From the NCBI RefSeq assembly GCF_020404765.1, contig NZ_JAIVEM010000140.1, positions 310,001 to 374,000 of the forward strand: a stretch of 64,000 bases of DNA. Reading direction: 5' to 3'. The notes beneath the pieces were generated by a model that saw only the letters and a list, made by a program, of their open reading frames with translations, made no database searches and was not told the origin of the DNA. Numbering within the stretch: position 1 is the stretch's first letter; every line of letters starts with the position of its first letter. Positions 22,292-30,688 of this stretch are shown here, one piece after another. Position numbers and translations under genes: made by a program. This DNA comes from Paenibacillus sp. BJ-4 (lineage in GTDB: Bacteria; Bacillota; Bacilli; Paenibacillales; Paenibacillaceae).

Positions 22292-24382
22292 ATGTATATT
22301 GTAAACGGTCAACAATTGAAGAAATACCACGCTGCGAATCTAATTTTGGATGGTGCATCGTTTGATATCCATACGGGAGAAAAGGTGGGGCTCATCGGCC
22401 GCAACGGAAGCGGTAAAACCACCCTATTACGCCTAATCGCGCGTCTGTCCCGCCCGGATGACGGACAGCTTGTCATCGCCAAGGATGCGAAAATCGGCTG
22501 CCTGCCGCAAATTCCGGTGGAGTTTGAGAGCTTCACGGTGTATGAAACGCTGGCTTACGCCTATCGAGAGCTGAAGGATTGCCGCAGCCAGATGTTCAGA
22601 CTGGAGCAGGAAATGTCAGATCCGGTTGTGGCGGCAGATACGAATCGCTTGGAGAAGCTGCTGCAATCGTATGCTGCTTTGCAGGAACGGTTTGAGCGCA
22701 ATGGCGGCTATGAAATGGATGCCAATATTGACCAGGTGGCGGATGGACTGCGTATTGCCAAAGTGATGTATACCCGCAGCTTCGGCTCGCTGTCTGGTGG
22801 AGAGAAAACCAAAATCGCGCTGGCATCACAGCTCATCGGACGGCCGGATTTGCTGCTGCTGGATGAGCCGACCAACCATCTGGATTTGAAGGGGCTGGAA
22901 TGGCTGGAGCAATTTTTGCAGGGCTATACAGGTGCGTGTGTGGTTGTGTCCCATGACCGTTATTTTCTGGATCGAGTTGCAGGCAAGATGATCGAGCTGG
23001 AGGATGGAGAGGCGTTTACGTACTATACGAATTACAGCGGCTACGTCAAGGAAAAGGAAGAACGTCTGCTGCTGCAATTTGAGGATTATAAGGAACAGCA
23101 AAAGCGGATTAAAAAGATGAAGGAGGCCATTCGGCGTTTTGAAGAGTGGGGCCGCAATGGCGACAACGAAAAGTTCTTTAAAAAAGCGAACTCGATCCGT
23201 AAAGCCCTGGAGCGCATGGAACTGGTGAAGCGGCCTGTACTGGACCCTCAGGGGGCTGAGTTTCACCTAAAGCTGGAGGATCGCTCAGGTCGCAGAGTGC
23301 TGGAATTTGAGGAAATCGTAAAATCCTATGGAGAGCGGCAGATATTGAAAGGGGCCACAGGCAGTCTGGAGTTTGGTGAAAGGGTGGCGCTGCTGGGCGA
23401 TAACGGCTCAGGCAAAACGACACTGCTCAAGCTGTTGCTTGGTCAGGAAAGTGCGGATGCAGGTACGGTACAATGGGGTACACGTGTAGAGTATGGCTAT
23501 CTGGCGCAGCAAGAGAGAGAACGGGATAGCCGTGCGACCGTGCTTGCTTACTTCAAGGAAGAAGCCGGCGTGGAGGAAGGCGAAGCGCGCGGACTGCTGG
23601 CGAAGTATTTATTTTACGGTGCCGATGTGTTTAAGCCTGTAAGCATGCTGTCCGGTGGTGAGTGGTCCCGCTTGCGGCTGGCGCTGCTGGTTATGAAAAA
23701 GCCGAATTTGTTGATGTTGGATGAGCCAACCAACCATCTGGACATTGACTCACGTAAGGCGTTGGAAGAAGCGCTGAACACCTACACGGGAACGGTGTTG
23801 GCGATTTCACATGACCGCTACTTTGTGAACAAGCTGGCTGGGCGCGTGTGGGAGCTGGAGGATGGCAAGCTGTCCTTTTATCTGGGCAGCTTCGATGAAT
23901 ATCGGGCGAAGAAGTGGGAGCTAGAAAACGCCCGCCTGCAGAGCGAGGGAGATGCCGGGACGCGCCCGGCATCCGCAAGCAGAGCCGCATCCGGTGGCGG
24001 TGCAGGCTCGGGCGGGGCTGCACATTCCAGTGCAGCCAGCAATCGCGCGGGGACGTCTGGGCGTACAGGAGCGACTACCGGAGCCGATGTGAGCGGTGCA
24101 GGCTCCGGGAAGGCGGGGCGCTGGGGGGCGTCCGACGCTGGAGTGGACCCGGGGGCACGCGGAGCGAAGGCCGCGAAGCCGTCTCACACGCCAGCCGCAT
24201 CCAGCGAGCGGCTGGAACGGGCTATTGCCGCCAAGGAAGCAGAATTGGCGGCGACGGATGCCGAGCTGGAGCTGCTCGGCACAAGCAGCGACACGATCCG
24301 CATGACGGAGCTGTGGGACGCGCGTGAGCGACTGCAAGCGGAGCTGGACGCACTGCTCGGCGAGTGGGTTGAGCTGGAGTAG
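22292..24382 (+). CDS. ABC-F family ATPase, ribosome-protection type
   Basis: A 696-residue soluble protein with two ABC ATPase domains and no membrane segment. Walker A motifs are GRNGSGKTT (36-44) and GDNGSGKTT (about 370). Signature motifs are LSGGEKTKIALA and LSGGEWSRLRLA, and both Walker B are LDEPTNHLD. The inter-domain linker (about 255-320) is charged and helical (KEQQKRIKKMKEAIRRFEEW), as in ABC-F proteins that enter the ribosomal E site. After domain 2 a Gly/Ala/Ser-rich GC-rich linker (about 550-630) leads to a C-terminal coiled coil (SERLERAIAAKEAEL). The attenuator in front suggests an inducible resistance factor, though housekeeping YdiF/YfmR-type roles remain possible. Confidence 0.87.
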   Translation: MYIVNGQQLKKYHAANLILDGASFDIHTGEKVGLIGRNGSGKTTLLRLIARLSRPDDGQLVIAKDAKIGCLPQIPVEFESFTVYETLAYAYRELKDCRSQMFRLEQEMSDPVVAADTNRLEKLLQSYAALQERFERNGGYEMDANIDQVADGLRIAKVMYTRSFGSLSGGEKTKIALASQLIGRPDLLLLDEPTNHLDLKGLEWLEQFLQGYTGACVVVSHDRYFLDRVAGKMIELEDGEAFTYYTNYSGYVKEKEERLLLQFEDYKEQQKRIKKMKEAIRRFEEWGRNGDNEKFFKKANSIRKALERMELVKRPVLDPQGAEFHLKLEDRSGRRVLEFEEIVKSYGERQILKGATGSLEFGERVALLGDNGSGKTTLLKLLLGQESADAGTVQWGTRVEYGYLAQQERERDSRATVLAYFKEEAGVEEGEARGLLAKYLFYGADVFKPVSMLSGGEWSRLRLALLVMKKPNLLMLDEPTNHLDIDSRKALEEALNTYTGTVLAISHDRYFVNKLAGRVWELEDGKLSFYLGSFDEYRAKKWELENARLQSEGDAGTRPASASRAASGGGAGSGGAAHSSAASNRAGTSGRTGATTGADVSGAGSGKAGRWGASDAGVDPGARGAKAAKPSHTPAASSERLERAIAAKEAELAATDAELELLGTSSDTIRMTELWDARERLQAELDALLGEWVELE

Positions 24383-24426
24383 GTGACAGACTGGTTGCTG
24401 GATAGACAACGGTATATTTTATAAGG

Positions 24427-24463
24427 ATAGCCCTGAGGTAGAAATTACTGAAGGGCTATTTTT
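24427..24463 (+). terminator. Terminator of the ABC-F gene
   Basis: ATAGCCCT (24427-24434) pairs with AGGGCTAT (24452-24459), then TTTTTG. Confidence 0.8.
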
Positions 24464-24828
24464 GTATGGTAAAAGAGAGTGGGAGTGGAAATATAATAAC
24501 CATATATTAAAACTAATACATTAAAATGAATAATTATTATTTTGTTTTACATATAAAGTAATAGATTTACATTTTGCAAAATGTGATATTCTTTTGTTTG
24601 TAAGAAAGATATAAACCATTGTTAAATGAAGTATTTGTTGTCAACAAAGATCATACATACAGGTTGTCTACGTGATATATGGCAATATTTCGAGTAGGTG
24701 ACGATCTGGTCGGGGTGTTGTTCATATAAATCCTTCTCTTCTATTGCGAGAAGGAAAGCTTCGGCGGGGTGAATATGAATCTCGCTGAAGGCTGATGGTA
24801 TATCTGAATGAAAGGGGGGGGGAATGCA
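24464..24828 (+). promoter_or_regulatory. AT-rich control region of the lantibiotic cluster
   Basis: 365 bases without a credible gene. It holds a perfect 16-base palindrome ACATTTTGCAAAATGT (24569-24584), a second inverted repeat TTTGTTG-T-CAACAAA (24634-24648), and two adjacent stem-loops just before lanA. Those are 24731-24738 with 24748-24755 (8 bp) and 24759-24766 with 24783-24790 (8 bp, one G-U). I could not fix the promoter hexamers with confidence. The palindromes are candidate regulator sites, and the stem-loops would sit in the 5' untranslated RNA. Confidence 0.55.
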
Positions 24829-25002
24829 ATGGCTGAAAATTTATTTGATCTGGACGTTCAAGTAAACAAATCTCAGGGTTCTGTGGAGCCTAAAGTAATA
24901 AGTATTTTGAACTGCTCTGGCGGCTGTGGTAACGGCAAAACATCCAAAACTTGTGTTGAGACGTGTTCACCTTGCTTCACGAATATTGGATCACTTTGTT
25001 AA
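24829..25002 (+). CDS. lanA: Class I lanthipeptide (lantibiotic) precursor, paenicidin-like
   Basis: A 57-residue precursor. The ATG at 24829 follows a G-rich ribosome site; an in-frame ATG 21 bases upstream precedes that site and was rejected. The leader (1-22) carries FDLDVQVNKS, the class I 'FNLD' box bound by LanB and LanC, and ends VEPK. The predicted 35-residue core starts VISILNCSGGCGNGK and ends CFTNIGSLC, with six Cys and nine Ser/Thr, enough for six thioether rings. From memory paenicidin A has the same plan, but here the segment between the fourth and fifth Cys is SP instead of GNR, so the core is one residue shorter. lanF-E-G-B-T-C follow. Confidence 0.93.
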   Translation: MAENLFDLDVQVNKSQGSVEPKVISILNCSGGCGNGKTSKTCVETCSPCFTNIGSLC

Positions 25003-25064
25003 TGGATTTTAGATGTTTTGCAACTTGAAAAACCTTTATAATGGATAACTATTTAATTAAGCAA

Positions 25065-25099
25065 AAGGAGGAGGGACCTTGAAGTCCCTTCTTCTTCTT
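25065..25099 (+). terminator. Stem-loop between lanA and lanF
   Basis: AAGGAGGAGGGAC (25065-25077) pairs with GTCCCTTCTTCTT (25084-25096), with two G-U pairs, and a short T stretch follows. Such hairpins after lanA usually allow partial read-through and protect the abundant lanA transcript. Confidence 0.7.
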
Positions 25100-25177
25100 T
25101 GAGAAAACCTTTGGTTTCCTGGTTGTGAATATCAGAGGCATCCTTATATCTGGATTTAGTAATGGAGGGAATGTGTA

Positions 25178-25906
25178 ATGTCGGATGTCTTATTGGAAGT
25201 TGAAAAAGTATCCAAAAAAATGGGGAAACGGACTTTATTAAGTGACATTTCCTTCGAGCTTGAAAAGGGGAAAATATATGGTTTCATTGGACCGAATGGA
25301 GCCGGGAAAACAACAATGATGCGGATCATGACGGGATTAATGCATTCAACCAGTGGCTCTGTAAGGATAGCTTCATATGACGTACAGGCGGATCGGGAAA
25401 AGGCGCTCTCCAAAGTAGGCGCTATCATTGAGTCCCCGGTCTTTTTTGATTATATGACGGGTAAACAGGTGCTGCGTAATTTGTCTCGGTTGCATCCGAA
25501 TATTAAATCTTCCGATCGGGAAAAGCATATAGAGGAATTGTTAGAAAGAGTAGGCCTGGATTTGCGTGGAGACGACAGGGTGAAAACTTATTCTTTGGGC
25601 ATGAAGCAACGCTTGGGCATTGCCCAATCTATGCTGGGTAACCCGGAGCTACTGCTGCTCGATGAGCCTTCCAATGGTCTCGATCCTATGGGAATGAGGG
25701 AGTTGAGAGATATTATCCTTCGTTTGCGAAATTCAGAAAATTATGCATTTTTTATCTCCAGCCATCTGCTGGATGAGTTGCAGCAAATGTGTGACGAATT
25801 AATTGTGATTAAAGAAGGAACGCTAGTTTGGAAGGGACCCGCAGATCAATTGGTTGAGGAAGGTCAACGGCTGGAGGATGCTTTTATGGAGCTAATGGGA
25901 TTATGA
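25178..25906 (+). CDS. lanF: Lantibiotic immunity ABC transporter ATPase (LanF)
   Basis: A 242-residue ATPase of the BcrA/LanF group with Walker A GPNGAGKTT (about 39-47), signature SLGMKQRLGIA and Walker B LLLLDEPSNGLDP. The C-terminal region lacks extra domains. GGAGGG precedes the ATG. It overlaps lanE by four bases, so the pair is coupled. With LanE and LanG it should expel lantibiotic from the producer's own membrane. The 'E loop' Gln of typical ABC proteins is often Glu in LanF; the text VGAIIESPVFFDYMTG agrees with that. Confidence 0.9.
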   Translation: MSDVLLEVEKVSKKMGKRTLLSDISFELEKGKIYGFIGPNGAGKTTMMRIMTGLMHSTSGSVRIASYDVQADREKALSKVGAIIESPVFFDYMTGKQVLRNLSRLHPNIKSSDREKHIEELLERVGLDLRGDDRVKTYSLGMKQRLGIAQSMLGNPELLLLDEPSNGLDPMGMRELRDIILRLRNSENYAFFISSHLLDELQQMCDELIVIKEGTLVWKGPADQLVEEGQRLEDAFMELMGL

Positions 25907-26697
25907 AGACACTCATTTACAGTGAGTTCGAGAGATTGTATAGCAGAAAATGGTTCTGGCTTCTGATTTTATGTACCCCTGTACTCGCTTATTCCACAGC
26001 CAGCTATTTTTTGTATCTCAAGACTTCGGTAGAAGTGTTGTCCAAAGTTTTTGTCATTATAGGCCTGCAAGAAAATTTGTTTTTAATATGCAATATTGCT
26101 GTAGCTGCATTAGTAGCAACTCTATATACGGAGCAATTTCGGGGTGGACAGTTGCGTCTAATCTTCATGCGGCGTTTTACTCGGGGACAGATTTTCTGGA
26201 GCAAGCTATTGGTTTTACAGGTCTCTGTTCTATTACTCTTACTTATATTGGGTCTGTCTCTTTGGGGTGTCGGAGTATGGCGATTTCCCTATTCTGAAGG
26301 CGAAACAAGGCAATATGGAGAGCTTATAATGTATGTATTTCAATATTATGCAAAGGCTTTTGTCTCACTTATGGCTATTGGCTGTCTGTATTCCTATATT
26401 GCCATGTGTAGCAAGAGTGTAACCCATGCAATTGGTATTTGTACGACCTATAATCTGTTCTCCTTGCTGTTCGATGGCTTATACCTTAAATTAGCATCTC
26501 TATTTTCTCATATTCCCTACATACATGATCTTATAGTCTTTTTATTTATTCCTTATATGCAGTATAGAGGATTGAAGACATCCTTATCCGGAAACCTGTC
26601 TGCAAATGGGGCGATTGCCACCGTTGTTATTTTATATCTAATCCTTTTTACATGGGGAGCATATCGTCGTTTTACCAAGGATGATTATTTGTATTAG
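25903..26697 (+). CDS. lanE: Lantibiotic immunity ABC transporter permease (LanE)
   Basis: A 264-residue membrane protein with about six hydrophobic helices, starting MKTLIYSEFERLYSRKWFW, the usual amphipathic start of ABC-2 permeases in LanEG systems. The first helix covers about 19-36. It has no enzyme motif. The ATG overlaps the lanF stop. Together with LanG it forms the membrane part of the immunity exporter. E and G are named here by position, as the two subunits are hard to tell apart. Confidence 0.85.
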   Translation: MKTLIYSEFERLYSRKWFWLLILCTPVLAYSTASYFLYLKTSVEVLSKVFVIIGLQENLFLICNIAVAALVATLYTEQFRGGQLRLIFMRRFTRGQIFWSKLLVLQVSVLLLLLILGLSLWGVGVWRFPYSEGETRQYGELIMYVFQYYAKAFVSLMAIGCLYSYIAMCSKSVTHAIGICTTYNLFSLLFDGLYLKLASLFSHIPYIHDLIVFLFIPYMQYRGLKTSLSGNLSANGAIATVVILYLILFTWGAYRRFTKDDYLY

Positions 26698-26710
26698 GAG
26701 GATTTTTCTT

Positions 26711-27478
26711 ATGCTAGGAATTTGGCGAAGTGAAATGGAACGAATATGGAATCGAAGATCTACTCTTTTATTATATACAATTTTTCTATTGATGGTTATT
26801 GCGAATATTGTCAGTCTTAAAATTAATGGAACAATGAAATTCCGCTTTGGCGAAGGGATTGCCACTGTTAATAATCTGAACTTGCCGTGGCTTATGATGA
26901 GTGAAATTTCCCTATTTCTGATCCTGGCATTGTTGCCTATTTTGTATGTGGATCAGTTAAGCGGGGATATTCACTCCGGGGCGTATCGTTTATATGTACT
27001 GCGTCCATACCGTCGCTTTCAATTTTGGCTTGGAAAACTGTTCGCATTATCGGTCACGACGATCGTTTTTACGGGTACAGCCTTGCTCATAGGCATACTG
27101 GCTGGTTGGACTATTTTTCCCCGTAGCTTAACCTTTTTTAAATACGGCTCAGCAGAGGCTTCCACCTCATTAGATGCTATGTCATATACACTTGTGTTTT
27201 ATTTGGTATTAACGTTGGTTTGCCTGGCAAAGCTCATGCTAAGTAGTGCAGTGTGTTTGTTCATATCCAGACCTTTATTCTCGTTTATTTCTATTTTATT
27301 TATATCTATGTTTATCTACCCATTTTACAAGCCACTTGTGATGTTAATAGATCCTTTCCAGCAAATTATGCTTGCTTTAAGAGTGGATGGTTCCATCAGA
27401 TTCTGGATGTGTCTAATCGTGATTATATTGATTTGTTCGACTATTAGCTTTGTTCGTTGGCAAAAGAAAACAATTTAA
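26711..27478 (+). CDS. lanG: Lantibiotic immunity ABC transporter permease (LanG)
   Basis: A 255-residue membrane protein with about six helices, beginning MLGIWRSEMERIWNRR, similar in plan to LanE. AGGAGG lies nine bases before the ATG at 26711; a frame opening at 26681 inside lanE has no ribosome site. It is the third subunit gene of the immunity exporter and ends 24 bases before lanB. Separate LanI lipoprotein immunity is not seen, so this exporter appears to be the only dedicated self-protection here. Confidence 0.83.
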   Translation: MLGIWRSEMERIWNRRSTLLLYTIFLLMVIANIVSLKINGTMKFRFGEGIATVNNLNLPWLMMSEISLFLILALLPILYVDQLSGDIHSGAYRLYVLRPYRRFQFWLGKLFALSVTTIVFTGTALLIGILAGWTIFPRSLTFFKYGSAEASTSLDAMSYTLVFYLVLTLVCLAKLMLSSAVCLFISRPLFSFISILFISMFIYPFYKPLVMLIDPFQQIMLALRVDGSIRFWMCLIVIILICSTISFVRWQKKTI

Positions 27479-27502
27479 ACGTTTTCTTAGAACGGAGGTT
27501 TA

Positions 27503-30500
27503 ATGGGAATGGAAGAGCATCTTTATAAAACCTTGGATTTTTTTATGCTTCGTACTCCTGTGCTACCTATGGAAGAGTTCGGAAAATGCTTTCTAACCAA
27601 TGTCGGAGAGACTGAAGGAATCAGACAAGTTGCAATAAATCGTCTTACGGAATTATCTCGTAATCCATTTATTCGTGAAGCGTTAGCTGCCTCCAGCCCT
27701 ACTCTGCTTGAATCTTTAGTACATATCAGCGATCAGGACAATCCGCGCAAACAGGAACAAGTTATCAAATCCTTTATGCGTTATATCACTAGAATGGCTA
27801 CACGACCTACGCCGTTCGGATTGTTATCTGGAGTCACTTACGGACAATTCGGAGAGCAGTCTCAGCTCATTTTACAAGAGCCAGATATGTATCGAAAGCG
27901 TGCAAGACCGGACATGGAATGGCTAATGAAAGCCGTTGAAATGGTCACAAGCAGTAAGGAGGTTGTCCGCCAGCTGCGGGTTCAGCGTAATACATTAATT
28001 TATCGTCAGGGGAACCGGGCTAAAATCCCCTACACGACAAGATGCGGCAGTATAGTCGGTGGAGAAGATCAGAGTGTGTCCGTTCGTGCGACTCAGGTAT
28101 TTGATTGTGTGATGGAAGCAAGTTCGACCCTCATACCTTATCAGGAACTGGTCAACCATCTACATAAGACATTTGAAAGAGCTGATATCGAGACAATTGA
28201 CCGTTATGTATGGCAGCTATTTGAGCAAGAGTTTTTGATATCTGAGCTTATTCCTCCTACCACTACTACCGAACCTCTGGATCATATACGATCCGTCTTG
28301 AAATTAGTAACGGGTATTGATGAGTTAAAAGAGAATTTTAATAACATCGCGGATACTATTAATAAATATAATCGTCTCCCTATAGGCCAAGGGGAAGATT
28401 CGTTGGAGCATTTAAGACGAAAGATGGGCAAAATGTTCAGTGCAAAATCAAGCTTGCAAATCGACCTTTCCCTGGAGGATCGAGGAGTTGTTCTTCCCCA
28501 ATGTATCCGTAAGGATGTTGAATGTGTTGCCGAATTACTAACTAAGCTTTCGTCGCGAGAGAATAGACCTTTGGATGAATTTTGTATGGAATTTTTGGAA
28601 AAGTATGGTCCATATCGGGAGGTTCCTTTGCTGGAGCTTCTTGATGAGGATACAGGGATGGGTGCTCCGGCAGGCTACAAACACCCATTGAGTAACCGAA
28701 CACGGCTTCAAAACATGTCACCGTCCCAGTCGAGATCACATCAGGAGAAGCTTTTATTTCAATGGTTCGTATCTTGCATTCATGAAGGAAAACATGAAGT
28801 GGTACTTACAGATGCCATGATAGACGAAATGTTAAAAGGGCAGAAATCAGGCAAATGGTTGGCAGCACCTTCTATGGAATTGTTTTTTCAGTTGGTCGCC
28901 CCTGATCAGCAGGCTGTAGATCGCGGCGAGTATATTTTACTTCTGGCACCTAATCAGGGATCAGACGGGGCGGGAAAGACGTTCGGGAGATTTCTGGATT
29001 TGTTTGACGAGCCTTTTACTGATATGTTCTCCAGCATTCAATCGGAAGAGCAACGGTTACAGCCTGAAAAGCTGTTAGCCGAAATATCGTATTTACCCAG
29101 TTCGGGAAGATCGGCAAATGTAGTATTAACGAAGCATACTCGCCCCTATGAAATCGCAATAGGAACCAATCATACCCTGCCAAAGGAACAACAGATACAT
29201 GTTTCGGACCTTGCTGTTGGGGTACGTAATGATCATTTTTATTTGAAGTCGATAAGTCGCAATCGTGAGGTCATTGCTAGGGCTGGACATATGCTCAATG
29301 CTGAATTGACTCCTAACATACATCGTTTTCTTTTGGAGGTCAGTGAGGATGGTTATCGCCATTGGTCATCTATGGAGTGGGGATTCGCCACCCATGCTCC
29401 TTTTACCCCACGTCTAAGATATAAGCATGTCATTCTCAATCCGGCTACATGGAGAATGACATGGGATGCGGCAACTAGCCTATCCAAGGATATGATTGAT
29501 TTGGAAAATTTAGTGTTTCAGTTCCAAAAAGAATGGAATCTACCACGTTATGTATATATGATTGAATTAGATAATCGAATCCTGTTGGATATGAATCATC
29601 CCTTGCATGTTGAACAGGTTTGTAGAGATCTTCAATCCAAAGGAAAAGTTACTTTAATCGAACACATAGGTGAAGTCGGAGAAACGCCAGTCTCTCGTCA
29701 CAGTGGACGCTTGGCGGCTGAATTTGTATTTCCATTTATACGTAAACAGGCTGTAGCAACGAACCATTTTGAGGAGGAAGTTGCTGCCACACTGGATAGA
29801 AGGCATGAGGATACAAGTCGTCTTTCCTCAGAGGCAACCTGTACTTATCTTCCTGGTGGTCCTTGGTTCTATGCCAAATTATATGGTATGAACAGTCGCC
29901 AAGATGAGTTTATTGGTGGTTATTGGGATGAATTTGTGCGGAAGCATCAAGAGGACGGTAACATCCTTCAGGGGTACTTTATCCGATACGCTGATCCAGA
30001 TAAACATATTCGTGTCCGGTTTAAGCTACCGGAGTTTCAGGAGGGAAACTTGTTTCTTCCCGTGTTTCATCAATGGACAGAGATGCTTTTAAATGAAGGC
30101 ATGATATCCAGAGTTGTGATCGATACCTATGAGCCAGAAGTAGAGCGTTATGGTGGAAAGAAGCTCATGATGTGGGCAGAACGAATGTTTTCTTGTGACA
30201 GTGAAGTGACAGCCAAATTGGTACGTCTCATTAGATTCAACCAGACTTCTTTACAGAAGGACGTTATAGCTATTTTAAGCGTGATCAATCTTCTCTACCA
30301 GTTTGGTTACTATAAGGAAGATGCGTTTCAATTCTTAAATCGTCAATTTGATCTCAAAGACTATTTGAAAGACTTTCGCAAGGAACGGAAGTTCTTTTTA
30401 CAATGGATGGCATCAGATCAGGAAATGACAGCTTCGACTGCATCCAGTCGCGAATCCATAGAAAATATTTTTTATGCAAGAAAAGAAGCAGTAGAGCAAT

Positions 30501-30688
30501 ATAATTATATACTCCATGAGCAGGAACGGGAGGGGGGAGCTACCAATACAAGAGAGGATATTATATACAGTGTGATCCATATGCATTTGAACCGATTAAT
30601 TGGAATTGACAGGGATCGGGAGCGCAAAATAATGATCATGGCCAGACATGCTATGAACAGCCTGGTTCAATATCGGGGGAATCGCTAA
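27503..30688 (+). CDS. lanB: Lantibiotic dehydratase (LanB)
   Basis: A 1061-residue class I dehydratase, slightly longer than NisB and SpaB. It activates Ser/Thr of LanA with glutamyl-tRNA and then eliminates glutamate to give dehydroalanine and dehydrobutyrine. The N-terminal glutamylation domain shows ATRPTPFGLLSGVTYG (about 92-107) and the KIPYTTRCG region. The C-terminal SpaB_C-type elimination domain has GYFIRYADPDKHIRVRFKL (about 829-847), DTYEPEVERYGG and, near the end, HMHLNRLIG, which supply the Arg and His used in elimination. GGAGG precedes the ATG. It overlaps lanT by one base and acts on the membrane-associated complex with LanT and LanC. Confidence 0.93.
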   Translation: MGMEEHLYKTLDFFMLRTPVLPMEEFGKCFLTNVGETEGIRQVAINRLTELSRNPFIREALAASSPTLLESLVHISDQDNPRKQEQVIKSFMRYITRMATRPTPFGLLSGVTYGQFGEQSQLILQEPDMYRKRARPDMEWLMKAVEMVTSSKEVVRQLRVQRNTLIYRQGNRAKIPYTTRCGSIVGGEDQSVSVRATQVFDCVMEASSTLIPYQELVNHLHKTFERADIETIDRYVWQLFEQEFLISELIPPTTTTEPLDHIRSVLKLVTGIDELKENFNNIADTINKYNRLPIGQGEDSLEHLRRKMGKMFSAKSSLQIDLSLEDRGVVLPQCIRKDVECVAELLTKLSSRENRPLDEFCMEFLEKYGPYREVPLLELLDEDTGMGAPAGYKHPLSNRTRLQNMSPSQSRSHQEKLLFQWFVSCIHEGKHEVVLTDAMIDEMLKGQKSGKWLAAPSMELFFQLVAPDQQAVDRGEYILLLAPNQGSDGAGKTFGRFLDLFDEPFTDMFSSIQSEEQRLQPEKLLAEISYLPSSGRSANVVLTKHTRPYEIAIGTNHTLPKEQQIHVSDLAVGVRNDHFYLKSISRNREVIARAGHMLNAELTPNIHRFLLEVSEDGYRHWSSMEWGFATHAPFTPRLRYKHVILNPATWRMTWDAATSLSKDMIDLENLVFQFQKEWNLPRYVYMIELDNRILLDMNHPLHVEQVCRDLQSKGKVTLIEHIGEVGETPVSRHSGRLAAEFVFPFIRKQAVATNHFEEEVAATLDRRHEDTSRLSSEATCTYLPGGPWFYAKLYGMNSRQDEFIGGYWDEFVRKHQEDGNILQGYFIRYADPDKHIRVRFKLPEFQEGNLFLPVFHQWTEMLLNEGMISRVVIDTYEPEVERYGGKKLMMWAERMFSCDSEVTAKLVRLIRFNQTSLQKDVIAILSVINLLYQFGYYKEDAFQFLNRQFDLKDYLKDFRKERKFFLQWMASDQEMTASTASSRESIENIFYARKEAVEQYNYILHEQEREGGATNTREDIIYSVIHMHLNRLIGIDRDRERKIMIMARHAMNSLVQYRGNR

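Noticed and set aside
24679..24729. A 16-codon frame (MAIFRVGDD...) before the lanA stem-loops
   Set aside because: There is no ribosome site in front of the ATG and no known leader-peptide pattern; treated as chance.
24808..24828. An upstream ATG that would extend the lantibiotic leader by seven residues (MKGGGNA)
   Set aside because: Those codons are the ribosome site itself (a run of G); the next ATG has correct spacing and gives the normal leader length.
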